NCBI GenBank assembly: GCA_029007845.1
Contig: JAQXIP010000064.1
Coordinates: 1-46,515, forward strand
Origin: Clostridiales bacterium
GTDB taxonomy: Bacteria > Bacillota > Clostridia > Lachnospirales > Lachnospiraceae
Length of the DNA stretch: 46,515 nt
Direction: 5' to 3'
Position 1 is the first letter of the stretch, and each line of letters opens with the position of its first letter. Below the pieces are notes generated by a model, which made no database searches, was not told where the DNA came from, and saw only the letters and a program-made list of their open reading frames with translations. Shown piece by piece: positions 8,377 through 17,698 of this stretch. The position numbers and the translations under genes were made by a program.

Positions 8377-11300
8377 ATGAAGAAAGAGAAACAGTTTTCT
8401 CAGCATCTGCCGGTTGTGTTAATTCCGGTACTGGTTTTAGCGGTTCTCTTGTCCGGTTTCTATCTGTACCGTCATTTTAATGGTGCGATGGCAGCGGGAT
8501 CGGGACGTGAGATTACCGTTGACAAAAATATGGACAACCGGGTTGGTACTGAGGATAATCCTTATCTGATCGTGGAGATTGTTCCGAATCTTTCCTGTGC
8601 GGAGATTGGTTATCTGATACCGGGACAGGAGCCTGTAAGTCTCTATCAGCTTGGAACATCTACGGATTGTATTCCTTTTTTAAAGCGAATGGGATGCAAT
8701 GTAAGTTCAGGTATTGGTGGAACGATTACCACATCGCCAAATGCGATTATGACTGCGAAAACAACTTCTTTTACCCGGTTTGAGGATGAGCCGCATGATG
8801 ATGCAGACAGCTTTAGCGGATGGACTTTAAAAAATGAGACGATTACAGTAGAGGGGTATTATCAACGTGTGACATCCGGAACCGGTCACTTTGATCTTGT
8901 TGATGACCGTTACGGTAAGAAGAGTATTGTAAAAAATGATGCTGGAGACGGTAACTTTGAATGGGTAACAGAGGAGAATACCCAGAAGATCGTGACCGAT
9001 TATTCGTCAGACAAGATCTGGACAACACGTACGGAAGATAAGTACTATGAAGGAACAAAGATTAATATTATCAATAATGACGTATTTGTAAAAAATGTCA
9101 TGGACTCGACTTCGGAAGAGTTCAAAGTAAAGGTTGTTACCTTGACACCGGAAGAACTGCAGAATCCGGTTAACGTTGCTTTATTAGATCAGGCAAACAT
9201 GTTCTATATTAATGGTACAGCACATGCTTCTTCTGAGACAGCAACGGATACATTAGTTGATGTATGGAAAACCTATAATGTTGCTGGGACGGATTCCACC
9301 CACTATACGATGACAGCGGCAGAAGAAGCAAACACCTCGTTTGTTGTAAATGATCTGCCATGGGATGTATGTAAGAAGATCTATGAAAGAATGGCTAAAT
9401 CTGCGGTAACTGTAAGTGGAGCAGCGATTACAAACGGTACTTACGGAAAGCCGATTCTTGTTATGGATGGGGTGTCGGATTTTTACGGTATTGCAAACCG
9501 GGAGACCGGTCTTGACAAGGTAGCGAATAAAGATTGCCTGAATGTCTATAAGCTCTATATGATGACAAAACAGTACAGTCCTGCGAAGTTCTACGATACA
9601 TTCTACAATCCGGTAGCATCTGGTGCAAAGAAAGTAGAGGATGATAACACGGTATCCGGAAAGAAGACAGGAAAATATAACTCTAACAATATCTGGGTAT
9701 ACAAGGACGATAAAACGTTCTTTGAATCCGGGATGAAAACGGGAAAACCGCGGGCTGAACTTCTGAATGCCGGAATTAAAGCATCCTGGATTGACGCCGA
9801 TTCGTCTTCATCGTATGAAAGTGCGGAAGATGGAATCTACGTCTTTGATAAGACGACATCTATGTTAGATACGTTCCTTGATGCTTATGTAGACCGGAGC
9901 GCGGATCATAAATATGATCATAACAAGATTGTATTTGACTGGTATGATGATAATGCAGCAGACGGAAGCAAGAAAACAACCCTGTCTTCTGCTGAGATTC
10001 TGAAAGCGTTATATAACATTAATCTGGAATATAAGCGTGAGTTAAATATTCTAGAGGTTCAGCCGACCAATGACTTTAAATATAACGCAAAAGACACTGC
10101 TTCCATCGCCTATTTTACAAAAATGTTCCCATGGTTTGAAGGTGGAAGCTCAGATATCCATGTCACGCAGATGGCTACGTGGGAGTTTGTTGGAAATATT
10201 GATGATATTGTTAGTAAGTATGATGTGGTCTATATAGGAGCACGGCCTGGTAAAGTTGATATTGATAATCGGAACGATAATCGTCTGAAAGGATATACTT
10301 ATATTCCGGTTGGTGACTCGACTTCCAAAAACCAAAATAATACAAGCTATGCCAGTAAGGATGTACGTTATTCTGATAATGATATCTCAAAGAGCAAGTA
10401 TAAGGAATTAAAGGCATTTATGGATGCCGGCAAGCCAATTGTCTTTGAGGATTCTTTCTATAACGGAAATTCGACAACTGTGTCAAAGGCAGCATGGCAT
10501 CAAGGAACAGAGGAAACTTATATGTATAAGCTTGCCAATCTGGCAAATGACAGTAACTATTATAATAAGACGCTGTTTCGATATAAGGACCTGGTGACAT
10601 CTCCGGTTGACAAGTCTGTTGCTGCGATGCGGAAGGCATCTTATAAAGATTTGTGTAAGCTTGTATTCTATGATTCAACGAATACAGACATTTATCCAAA
10701 ACAATACAGCTATACGACGACGAGCAGTGATGGAAGAATTGCATCTGAGAATTATAATACCTACTCAGAGGAAGTGTCTGGTAAGAGCGAGAGAACCCTT
10801 CGTTACCGCTTTATGATAAAAGGGGAGAAAGGGGCGACCTATTCTGTCCGGTTATTTATTGACAGCAATGCGGATGGTGTCTACCGTGGATCCATCAACC
10901 GTCCGATGACGTATGATCCAAGTGGTACGGCAATTACTGAGTCAGAAGAAGTTCCAGACAGCAGTATGCAGATTAAGTCTGAGAAAGGAAATAAAGTATC
11001 CACTGATAATCTGAAGGCAAATACCTGGTATGTGTTGAGCCGTCCACTGGGAGACCTCTACAAAGGTATTATACCATGGAAGCTTGAAGTAAGTCAGAAT
11101 ACGGCTGCGAATCGTACCTGGAGTAATCTGACCGATTATACGCTTTTTAAAGTGGCAGCAAGTGATAAAGAAGATGTAAATATTATTCAGCTTTTTGTAA
11201 AGAACCGTTCTACGTATATTAATGTAGGTTCCGATGGTTTCATTAAGAAAAATGACGGCGGTGGTGTAGCTACAGATGGTGCCAATGACAAGAGTAAATC

Positions 11301-13095
11301 CAGTATGTCACTGGACACCGGAACCGTAACGTGTAAGTATGAAAATGATTATAAGTTTGATATTACCGGAACAATCAGTACGCCTGGAAATAATCCATCT
11401 GGAGCTAATAATAAGTTTAAGCGGTATTTAAGTGGTGTTCAGGAATTTAATGTAAATATTAAGTTTTTCGACAGTTGGGATATTCCAAACATTATGTGCG
11501 GATATACAAAAGCAACAGAAAGCTTCCGCAACAAAGTGAGTGGTTCAACTGGTTCGGATCCGACTGCCTGGTGGAATGCGGATCCTTCTACTCCATATGG
11601 TAAGCCTTCCGCAAAACGATTAACTGCATGGCTGGATTCCCAGAATATTGGTATGATCATATTTGGATATTCGGATAGTCAGTCTTATCCGGATAATAAG
11701 GAATTCCATAAGGCCATGAAGCAGTATATTGACGTAGACGAGAAGGCCGTGATCTTCTGTCATGATCAGGTCTGCAGTTACATGGGTGGTGGTAGTGGTT
11801 CTACTACCGATATTAACAATAATGATATGCGTTTCTGGGTTGGTCAGAATCGTTATGAGAGTCTTGGATTATGGAGTAAGGGAACAACTGTCGGTTCTAC
11901 ATTGAAGCTGAACGGTATGTTTGATGTTAGGATGCGTCCTTTGAACGCAGATGGAACACCGATTAAAAAAGGAGGTTCCACAGATGACTACACATTCTTT
12001 GATGATAACAGTAATGTTATTGATATGAAGATTGGTAAGCCTTCCGGTGGATATAAGGATCGTGATACGCATGCAACTGGCTCATGGCCGCTTACCACAC
12101 AAAAGGTTCGTATGGCGAATGAAGGACAGATAACGAACTATCCATACAAGATTAAAAAGATTATCAGTACTGGTACAACACATACCCAGTATTTCCAGTT
12201 GGATGTTGAAAATGATGATATCACTACATGGTTTACTTTATCCGATAGTAATAGTAAGCTGATTGATACGGGCAGTAATGCAGGCCGTGGTTTTTATTCC
12301 TCCAGAGATGGTGATGTGAAAAACAGCTTTTATATTTATAATAAAGGAAATATTACATACACCGGAATGGGACATCAGACAAACATGACAAACGAAGAGG
12401 TACAGCTGTTTGTTAATACGATGATCAGTGCTTTCCGCCGTACTCCGGAGCAGCCATACGCAGCTTTAGTAGATGAAGATGGTACGGTTATTGATAAGAA
12501 TGGTGTCGGTGATGTTGATTACCAGATTAACGTTGTGAAGGATGAAGTGCTCTCTGCTGATCAGCAGTATGCGGTTATCAAATTCAAGATTCTGGATAAT
12601 TCCATTGGCTTGTCTGCAAAGCGGAACTATGAGATTGTGTTCAATTATTATGACAAGAATGGTGACCTGCAGAAGATGAAGATACCGTTTGATTGTCGTT
12701 CCTGTACCTATGATACCCAGAACTATATGGCAACGCCTGGACATGATGGATTGCGGGAGAGTGCGACCGGAGCACCAGTCTCACCATCGGTTGGCGATGT
12801 TACAGATGCAACAACGGCTGGAACGACCGGAGGCGTGAAGTATAAGGTGGATAGCAATACGGGATATGAAATCTATATTCCATTAAGTGAATTTTATGAT
12901 CTGAAGGATGCAAGCGGGAATGCCCTTGGTCAGATAACAACCAATGATGCAGCAAAGAAAATCTTGTATTCCGGTTCCTTCTTATATAATATCCAAGTAT
13001 ATTCACGTGTATCAACTTCAACCTATAAGAAGAACAATACCGTTGAGGATACATGGATTCAGCTTCAGGAAATGAAACAATTCAATCTGGACTAA
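8377..13095 (+). CDS. Giant extracytoplasmic type IV pilus-associated protein, possibly DUF5057-type
   Basis: 1572 residues. The N-terminus is Lys-rich followed by a hydrophobic stretch (about residues 12-30), a membrane anchor or signal peptide; there is no prepilin motif. The rest is predicted extracytoplasmic and rich in Asp, Asn, Thr, Ser and Tyr. Several stretches look like alternating strand/helix Rossmann-type units: LNILEVQPTND (near 555), YDVVYIGARPG (near 614) with FMDAGKPIVFED (near 680), and IGMIIFGYSD (near 1090) with KAVIFCHDQVC (near 1122). A GMGHQTNMTNEEVQLFVNTM motif sits near 1330. This resembles ThuA/glutamine-amidotransferase-like folds, possibly repeated and without an obvious catalytic triad. 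It is the last gene of the pilus run, in the position of PilY1 in proteobacteria, but shows no PilY1 beta-propeller that I recognise. A tip adhesin or surface role is inference. The ribosome binding site AGAAGGAGGAG precedes ATG 8377. Confidence 0.7.
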   Translation: MKKEKQFSQHLPVVLIPVLVLAVLLSGFYLYRHFNGAMAAGSGREITVDKNMDNRVGTEDNPYLIVEIVPNLSCAEIGYLIPGQEPVSLYQLGTSTDCIPFLKRMGCNVSSGIGGTITTSPNAIMTAKTTSFTRFEDEPHDDADSFSGWTLKNETITVEGYYQRVTSGTGHFDLVDDRYGKKSIVKNDAGDGNFEWVTEENTQKIVTDYSSDKIWTTRTEDKYYEGTKINIINNDVFVKNVMDSTSEEFKVKVVTLTPEELQNPVNVALLDQANMFYINGTAHASSETATDTLVDVWKTYNVAGTDSTHYTMTAAEEANTSFVVNDLPWDVCKKIYERMAKSAVTVSGAAITNGTYGKPILVMDGVSDFYGIANRETGLDKVANKDCLNVYKLYMMTKQYSPAKFYDTFYNPVASGAKKVEDDNTVSGKKTGKYNSNNIWVYKDDKTFFESGMKTGKPRAELLNAGIKASWIDADSSSSYESAEDGIYVFDKTTSMLDTFLDAYVDRSADHKYDHNKIVFDWYDDNAADGSKKTTLSSAEILKALYNINLEYKRELNILEVQPTNDFKYNAKDTASIAYFTKMFPWFEGGSSDIHVTQMATWEFVGNIDDIVSKYDVVYIGARPGKVDIDNRNDNRLKGYTYIPVGDSTSKNQNNTSYASKDVRYSDNDISKSKYKELKAFMDAGKPIVFEDSFYNGNSTTVSKAAWHQGTEETYMYKLANLANDSNYYNKTLFRYKDLVTSPVDKSVAAMRKASYKDLCKLVFYDSTNTDIYPKQYSYTTTSSDGRIASENYNTYSEEVSGKSERTLRYRFMIKGEKGATYSVRLFIDSNADGVYRGSINRPMTYDPSGTAITESEEVPDSSMQIKSEKGNKVSTDNLKANTWYVLSRPLGDLYKGIIPWKLEVSQNTAANRTWSNLTDYTLFKVAASDKEDVNIIQLFVKNRSTYINVGSDGFIKKNDGGGVATDGANDKSKSSMSLDTGTVTCKYENDYKFDITGTISTPGNNPSGANNKFKRYLSGVQEFNVNIKFFDSWDIPNIMCGYTKATESFRNKVSGSTGSDPTAWWNADPSTPYGKPSAKRLTAWLDSQNIGMIIFGYSDSQSYPDNKEFHKAMKQYIDVDEKAVIFCHDQVCSYMGGGSGSTTDINNNDMRFWVGQNRYESLGLWSKGTTVGSTLKLNGMFDVRMRPLNADGTPIKKGGSTDDYTFFDDNSNVIDMKIGKPSGGYKDRDTHATGSWPLTTQKVRMANEGQITNYPYKIKKIISTGTTHTQYFQLDVENDDITTWFTLSDSNSKLIDTGSNAGRGFYSSRDGDVKNSFYIYNKGNITYTGMGHQTNMTNEEVQLFVNTMISAFRRTPEQPYAALVDEDGTVIDKNGVGDVDYQINVVKDEVLSADQQYAVIKFKILDNSIGLSAKRNYEIVFNYYDKNGDLQKMKIPFDCRSCTYDTQNYMATPGHDGLRESATGAPVSPSVGDVTDATTAGTTGGVKYKVDSNTGYEIYIPLSEFYDLKDASGNALGQITTNDAAKKILYSGSFLYNIQVYSRVSTSTYKKNNTVEDTWIQLQEMKQFNLD

Positions 13096-13108
13096 GTATT
13101 TGGTTCAT

Positions 13109-13141
13109 ATAAAAGAGAGGTGGTTACAGCCTCTCTTTTAT
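13109..13141 (+). terminator. Intrinsic terminator closing the pilus gene run
   Basis: AAAAGAGAGG (13111-13120) pairs exactly with CCTCTCTTTT (13130-13139) around a 9-base loop, and the descending arm supplies the T-run. It lies just after the giant protein gene and before the next promoter, so it marks the end of the pilus transcription unit. Confidence 0.85.
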
Positions 13142-13157
13142 TATGTCTCGTATTTAC

Positions 13158-13185
13158 TTGACATTTTGATTGGTTGTGCTATAAT
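13158..13185 (+). promoter_or_regulatory. Sigma-A type extended -10 promoter for the NlpC/P60 hydrolase
   Basis: TTGACA (13158-13163) and TATAAT (13180-13185) are both perfect consensus with a 16-base spacer. TGC directly before the -10 gives an extended -10. Transcription should start near 13191, about 70 bases before the ATG at 13264. Confidence 0.9.
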
Positions 13186-13211
13186 GTTACACGATGTAAC
13201 AGAATTGTAAC
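13186..13211 (+). promoter_or_regulatory. Candidate WalR (YycF) binding site
   Basis: TGTAAC (13195-13200), five bases (AGAAT), TGTAAC (13206-13211) is an exact match to the WalR box consensus TGTWAH-N5-TGTWAH known from Bacillus and Staphylococcus. A third, inverted copy (GTTACA, 13186-13191) makes a dyad with the first. The site lies downstream of the -10 over the transcription start, a location that suggests repression rather than activation. WalR controls cell-wall hydrolases, and the gene it precedes is one. Confidence 0.6.
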
Positions 13212-13263
13212 AATTTAAACATTGTTTTGCCAAGCAAACATGGATTATACGGAGGAGGAGATT

Positions 13264-14625
13264 ATGAGAAAGAAAGTTATTACAATGATGATTGCAGGTG
13301 TTATGTGTCTTGTAATTATTTCTGGAACAAATCTGAATGCGGCTGTAATCGCAAATGAGACAGCATTGGCGGGAATTGAAGTATCTTTGGATAATTATTA
13401 TAAAGAAGAAAACGGTCAACAGACAGAGAATTTAAAAGTAAGTGAGACAAGCGGTGCCGTGAATGGAACAACTATGACGGTGGAAGAACCGGATAGCTCA
13501 GCGGGTACGACCGTGGCAGCTGGTGATACGGAAAAGGACAGCGAGGAAGCAGAGGAAGAGGAAGAAGATTCAAAAGAGAAAAAAGAGGTAGATATCAGCA
13601 GCCTGATTTCCAATATGAATTATGACCGTCTTGGAATTGCAAAGGTTACAAACTATCTGAATGTCCGCAAAAAACCAAATGAGAATGCCAAAATCGTTGG
13701 CAAGATGGTAAAGAATTCTGGCTGCCATGTATACTGGGTGAAAAAAGGCTGGGCAAAGATTAAATCCGGTGATGTAACCGGATATGTATGTGCCGATTAC
13801 CTGCTTCTTGATGAGAAAGCAGAACAATATGCATTGACGGTAGCAAAAAGAGTGGCCACGGTTGAGACAACAACGTTAAATGTCCGTTTTCTTCCGGATA
13901 CCAATTCCAGCATCTATACGTTAGTGCCGGAAGGAGAAGAACTTACGGTAGTCAAGAGAAATCTGACGGAAGAATATGTGACGAAGGTTATGAAGTCCAT
14001 AAAAGGAGACGACAAACAGTATATTCAGGATGTAAAAAAATCGGAGATGATGAAAAACCTGGATGACTGGATGTGTGTCCGTGTAGATAATGATAAAGTA
14101 TTTATTGCAAAAGAGTTTGTTTCCGTATCTTATCAGCTGAAAAAGGCTGTGAAGATCAAAGCGGATGTAGAGAAGAAAGAAGGACAGTCAAAGGATTCTT
14201 CCTCCAAAAGCAGTTCATCCGGAAGCAGTTCATCTGGAAGCAGTTCCTCAGAATCAACCGGATCCAGTGTACGTTCCAGCATGGTATCATATGCAATGCA
14301 GTTCCTTGGCAATCCGTATGTGTACGGAGGAACCAGCCTTACAAATGGAACGGATTGTTCCGGATTCACGCAGGGGATCTATTCACACTTTGGTTACAGT
14401 ATCCCGAGGACATCTTCTGCCCAGGCGGCAGCATCTACAACGATTAGTTCTTCGGATCTTCGCCCTGGCGATTTAATCTTTTATGGAAGTGGAAACTCGG
14501 TAAGCCACGTGGCAATGTATATTGGCGGCGGACAGGTAATTCATGCCAGCAATCCAAGTGATGGTATTAAGATATCCAATGCCTTCTACCGTACACCGAT
14601 TAAATGTGGACGTTTTATTTACTAA
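13264..14625 (+). CDS. Secreted SH3b-domain NlpC/P60 peptidoglycan hydrolase
   Basis: 453 residues from ATG 13264, which has GGAGGAGGAG directly upstream; the longer frame to 13222 lacks one. A signal peptide (about residues 1-25) is followed by an acidic Glu/Ser linker (about 75-110) and a bacterial SH3 domain (about 120-180, TNYLNVRKKPNENAKIVG). A second, interrupted SH3-like unit follows (about 195-290, TTTLNVRFLPDTNSS). After a Ser/Gly linker comes the NlpC/P60 catalytic domain (about 340-453). The catalytic Cys is in NGTDCSGFTQG and the His in SVSHVAMYIGGG. Such enzymes cut D-Glu to diaminopimelate peptide bonds in the cell wall. The gene has its own promoter and a WalR-like box and lies between two unrelated transcription units. 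Confidence 0.92.
   Translation: MRKKVITMMIAGVMCLVIISGTNLNAAVIANETALAGIEVSLDNYYKEENGQQTENLKVSETSGAVNGTTMTVEEPDSSAGTTVAAGDTEKDSEEAEEEEEDSKEKKEVDISSLISNMNYDRLGIAKVTNYLNVRKKPNENAKIVGKMVKNSGCHVYWVKKGWAKIKSGDVTGYVCADYLLLDEKAEQYALTVAKRVATVETTTLNVRFLPDTNSSIYTLVPEGEELTVVKRNLTEEYVTKVMKSIKGDDKQYIQDVKKSEMMKNLDDWMCVRVDNDKVFIAKEFVSVSYQLKKAVKIKADVEKKEGQSKDSSSKSSSSGSSSSGSSSSESTGSSVRSSMVSYAMQFLGNPYVYGGTSLTNGTDCSGFTQGIYSHFGYSIPRTSSAQAAASTTISSSDLRPGDLIFYGSGNSVSHVAMYIGGGQVIHASNPSDGIKISNAFYRTPIKCGRFIY
14209..14250 (+). repeat. Short tandem repeat in the Ser/Gly linker of the NlpC/P60 gene
   Basis: A 15-base unit, AGCAGTTCATCCGGA, occurs at 14209-14223, again with one change at 14224-14238, and partly at 14239-14250. 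It encodes repeats of SSSSG joining the SH3 part to the catalytic domain. Such tracts can change copy number and so linker length. Confidence 0.85.
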
Positions 14626-14663
14626 AACAAAAAATTGATTTTAAGTGAAATGGGGAGATTGTA

Positions 14664-15410
14664 TTGCGTAAAAAGAATATTATCCTTTATGCGGTTCTTT
14701 TATTGAATTTAATCTTTTTTGGATTTGTCGCAAGCGGCATGCTTAAACCGATCTTAAGCCATCTGAGCATGTCTACCTTTTCGGAAGGAACGTATTTTGA
14801 TGACACACTTATGTCTGATCCGATGATGACACAGTTTTTAAATTATGGAAAATGGGTATTGCTGATCTCTGTAGTTCTTTGCTTCATCGATGCGGTGATT
14901 GTGTTTATAAAGGAGGAACATAATATTTTCCTGTTCATTTTTGCGATCGTGTTTTATCCGGTATATCTCCTCTACCGGAATCATGTGACGGATGATTCGC
15001 CTTGGCCGTTCCGCATCCTTTTAATTGGTTTTCTTGCGGTTCTGCTGGCTGGGGGCTATGATACGTATGAGCTGTCAAAAAAAGAACCTGTTCCATATAC
15101 GGAAGAAGCAGCAGCTCCTTATATTCTTCAATTAAAGGAACGAAGTTTTCCTTTTGAAGACAGCCATTCAATCTATGATGTATTGAATAAAATGCTGGAG
15201 AATCCTGCTTTTACTGTGTATGATGGAGGTATCCGGGGAGATTATCTGGAGTATACGGGGTATGATTCTTCGAGAAATGGGGAACAATACCAGATCCGCT
15301 TTTCCCTGAAAGATCTTTCCGTGACAGAGATGTATCGGAATGGTGTGAAATTTAGCACATCTGAGCGTGATGTGGTTTTGAAGGATCTGGTATCCCAGAT
15401 TCGTTGGTAA
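14664..15410 (+). CDS. Membrane protein of unknown function
   Basis: 248 residues from a TTG start supported by GGGGAG at 14652-14657. Four hydrophobic segments are visible (about residues 5-25, 65-85, 90-106 and 115-133), followed by a hydrophilic C-terminal domain of about 110 residues that probably faces one side of the membrane. The N-terminal region has the general look of small four-helix membrane proteins. The C-terminal part has no motif I recognise. It sits 18 bases upstream of the membrane-anchored MutS-family gene and may be cotranscribed with it. No functional name can be supported. Confidence 0.8.
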   Translation: MRKKNIILYAVLLLNLIFFGFVASGMLKPILSHLSMSTFSEGTYFDDTLMSDPMMTQFLNYGKWVLLISVVLCFIDAVIVFIKEEHNIFLFIFAIVFYPVYLLYRNHVTDDSPWPFRILLIGFLAVLLAGGYDTYELSKKEPVPYTEEAAAPYILQLKERSFPFEDSHSIYDVLNKMLENPAFTVYDGGIRGDYLEYTGYDSSRNGEQYQIRFSLKDLSVTEMYRNGVKFSTSERDVVLKDLVSQIRW

Positions 15411-15428
15411 AAGGATGGATCACTCGAT

Positions 15429-17168
15429 ATGAATGGCATGCAAATATGGTTAATATTTACAGGGTTCATCGTATTTGCAGGGATAAGTGTTTTTCTGAAT
15501 CAGAAGCGCAATAAGAAATACCGGCAGCTGGAGATTCAGGCAGGATTTGGTAAGCGGAATGAAACTCCTGTTTCAGAGGAAATTATGGCTTCGATGCGGG
15601 CGCAGGAAAGAGAAGTAAAATCATTTGAAGATCGTAATGCGGCTCGTCTGGATGAGATTACGTGGAACGATCTGGAACTTGATGCGTTATTTCAGAGCAT
15701 GAACCGTACAATGACTTCTTCTGGACAGGAAATGCTCTACTTTATGTTACATCAGCTGATAAAAGACCAGACGGTTCTTTGCGAGAGAGAAAAGAAGATC
15801 GTCTGGTTTTCTGAACAGAAAGAAAAGCGTGAAAAGATTCAGATGCAGCTTTCTTTTGCCGGGAAGCTGCATCGTCATACCGCATATGAAGTTCTGGAAG
15901 TGCTGAAAACGGCAGTTCCTTATTCCTGTGTTCCTCATGCTGTCATGGCATGTGTTTTTTTTCTGACTGCGGTTGGAACACTCGTTTCCCTTTTTGTTTC
16001 ACAGGTTCCTGTGATGCCCTTTGCAGCCGCATTGATTGGATCGGTTGTCTGGAATATTGGTCAGTATTATAAAAAGAAGGGGGAATTAGATTGTCTTGCT
16101 CCGGCACTTCGTTATATACTAAGGCTTACTTTTGCGGGTGAGAAGCTGCTTTTACTTTTAAAGAATGAGGAAGTGTGGGAGAAGGAGTATCGGGCATTAT
16201 CAGATGCAGTGACGAGAGTCAAGAAATCAATAAAACATTCATGGCTGGTGTTATCAGGCCAGTCCATGTCAGGAAATCCGGCGGATATTCTGCTGGATTA
16301 TTTTCGCATGATCCTTCATATGGATCTGATTCAGTTTTCCAGAATGATGAAAAAGCTCAAACGGGATATGGATTCCATTCTGTCTCTCTATGAAATCATA
16401 GGCCGTGTTGATGCCTTGATTGCCATGACGTCTTTTCGGAACGTGTTGTCTGGGATAGCAGACTGCTCGATTCCGGAGTTTTGTGATGATTCTGATACTA
16501 GCCGTCAGCTGTTTGTTCAGAATGTATTTCATCCAATGATGGAGCATCCGGTGACGAATTCTTTTACTGTGGATCACGGAATTCTTGTGACCGGTTCGAA
16601 TGCCTCTGGTAAATCAACATTTTTAAAATCAGTTGCCCTTTGTGCGATCTTTGCCCAGACACTGCATTTATGTCCGGCTTCCCGTTACCGCGCCCCGCTA
16701 TACTCTGTGATGACATCCATGGCACTTAGGGATCATCTTGCTTCGAATGAAAGCTACTATATCGTGGAGACACGCTCCTTAAAGCGGATCATGGATGAAG
16801 CAAAGAAAGGATACCCGGTTCTTGTCGTAATTGATGAGATTCTCAGGGGAACGAACACCGTAGAACGCATTGCCTCATCCGCCCAGATTTTAAACGTTCT
16901 AAATTCGTACAATACGATGGTGCTGGCAGCTACCCATGATGTGGAACTTGCGGATATTATGGCAGAACATTATGAGAATTTTCATTTTCAGGAGGAGATT
17001 GTTGGAAATGAAATTCAATTTGATTATCGGTTACGTTCCGGTAAGGCTGTATCAAGAAATGCAATTCGTCTGTTAGAACAATTAGGTTTTGACAAACAGG
17101 TTACGAAAAATGCGGAGCAGATGGCAGAGCAATTTGAAAAAAAGAAAGAATGGGATGTGATAGAATGA
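15429..17168 (+). CDS. Membrane-anchored MutS-family ATPase
   Basis: 579 residues. Three hydrophobic spans are seen at about residues 5-23, 171-190 and 195-212. A MutS core/lever-like segment ([19 protein letters not shown], about 85-103) lies between the first and second spans. The C-terminal MutS ATPase domain has Walker [11 protein letters not shown] (about 388-397), the Walker B acidic pair in [11 protein letters not shown] (about 466-476) and the His of the signature AATHD. The N-terminal mismatch-recognition domain of MutS, with its FxE motif, is absent. It is therefore not a mismatch repair MutS; it belongs to the poorly characterised membrane branch of MutS-like proteins. Its stop overlaps the start of rnhA (ATGA at 17165-17168), and mutS and mutL follow, which hints at DNA or nucleic-acid maintenance near the membrane. 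The start ATG 15429 has a weak ribosome binding site, AAGGATGG. Confidence 0.85.
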   Translation: MNGMQIWLIFTGFIVFAGISVFLNQKRNKKYRQLEIQAGFGKRNETPVSEEIMASMRAQEREVKSFEDRNAARLDEITWNDLELDALFQSMNRTMTSSGQEMLYFMLHQLIKDQTVLCEREKKIVWFSEQKEKREKIQMQLSFAGKLHRHTAYEVLEVLKTAVPYSCVPHAVMACVFFLTAVGTLVSLFVSQVPVMPFAAALIGSVVWNIGQYYKKKGELDCLAPALRYILRLTFAGEKLLLLLKNEEVWEKEYRALSDAVTRVKKSIKHSWLVLSGQSMSGNPADILLDYFRMILHMDLIQFSRMMKKLKRDMDSILSLYEIIGRVDALIAMTSFRNVLSGIADCSIPEFCDDSDTSRQLFVQNVFHPMMEHPVTNSFTVDHGILVTGSNASGKSTFLKSVALCAIFAQTLHLCPASRYRAPLYSVMTSMALRDHLASNESYYIVETRSLKRIMDEAKKGYPVLVVIDEILRGTNTVERIASSAQILNVLNSYNTMVLAATHDVELADIMAEHYENFHFQEEIVGNEIQFDYRLRSGKAVSRNAIRLLEQLGFDKQVTKNAEQMAEQFEKKKEWDVIE

Positions 17169-17650
17169 AAGTAACCATATACACAGATGGCGCAGCAAGA
17201 GGTAATCCGGATGGCCCGGGTGGTTACGGAACGATCTTAAGTTATATTGACAAGACGGGAACCGAGCATACAAGGGAATATTGGGCAGGATATAAAAAGA
17301 CGACGAATAACCGTATGGAACTGATGGCTGTCATCGCAGGGCTGGAAGCGTTAAACCGTCCATGCGAAGTGGAGATTTATTCGGATTCCCAGTATGTCAT
17401 TAAAGCGTTTAATGAGCATTGGATTGATGGCTGGATCAAAAAAGGCTGGAAACGGGGAAAGAATGAACCTGTAAAAAATGTTGATTTGTGGAAACGGCTG
17501 TTAAAAGCAAAGGAATCCCATCAGGTCACGTTCCACTGGGTAAAAGGACATGACGGGCATCCCCAGAATGAGCGATGTGATCTGCTGGCGACTACGGCCG
17601 CAGATCAGGAGCCTGGCTGTCTTCTGGATGATGTGATCGGAATGGGATAG
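17165..17650 (+). CDS. rnhA: Ribonuclease HI
   Basis: 161 residues. It degrades the RNA strand of RNA-DNA hybrids. The four acidic metal-binding residues are present in order: Asp in [13 protein letters not shown], Glu in NNRMELMAV, Asp in IYSDSQYV and Asp in NERCDLLA. The basic handle typical of RNase HI ([13 protein letters not shown]) is also present. ATG 17165 overlaps the TGA of the preceding gene, so translation is probably coupled, and the 15-base longer frame upstream is not needed. It is followed 48 bases later by mutS. Confidence 0.96.
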   Translation: MKVTIYTDGAARGNPDGPGGYGTILSYIDKTGTEHTREYWAGYKKTTNNRMELMAVIAGLEALNRPCEVEIYSDSQYVIKAFNEHWIDGWIKKGWKRGKNEPVKNVDLWKRLLKAKESHQVTFHWVKGHDGHPQNERCDLLATTAADQEPGCLLDDVIGMG

Positions 17651-17698
17651 GATAACAGCGCTTCGCGCAAAAAAAGAAACGAGAAGGCAGGAAAAAAC

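Noticed and set aside
10471-10477. TTCGACA (0A box in reverse) inside the giant pilus protein gene
   Set aside because: It lies deep within coding sequence with no promoter nearby; a seven-base match is expected by chance in a window of this size.
17655-17670. GCGC-TTC-GCGC mini hairpin before mutS
   Set aside because: The stem is only four pairs and is followed by A residues, so it is not a terminator on the + strand and its T residues precede the stem on the - strand.
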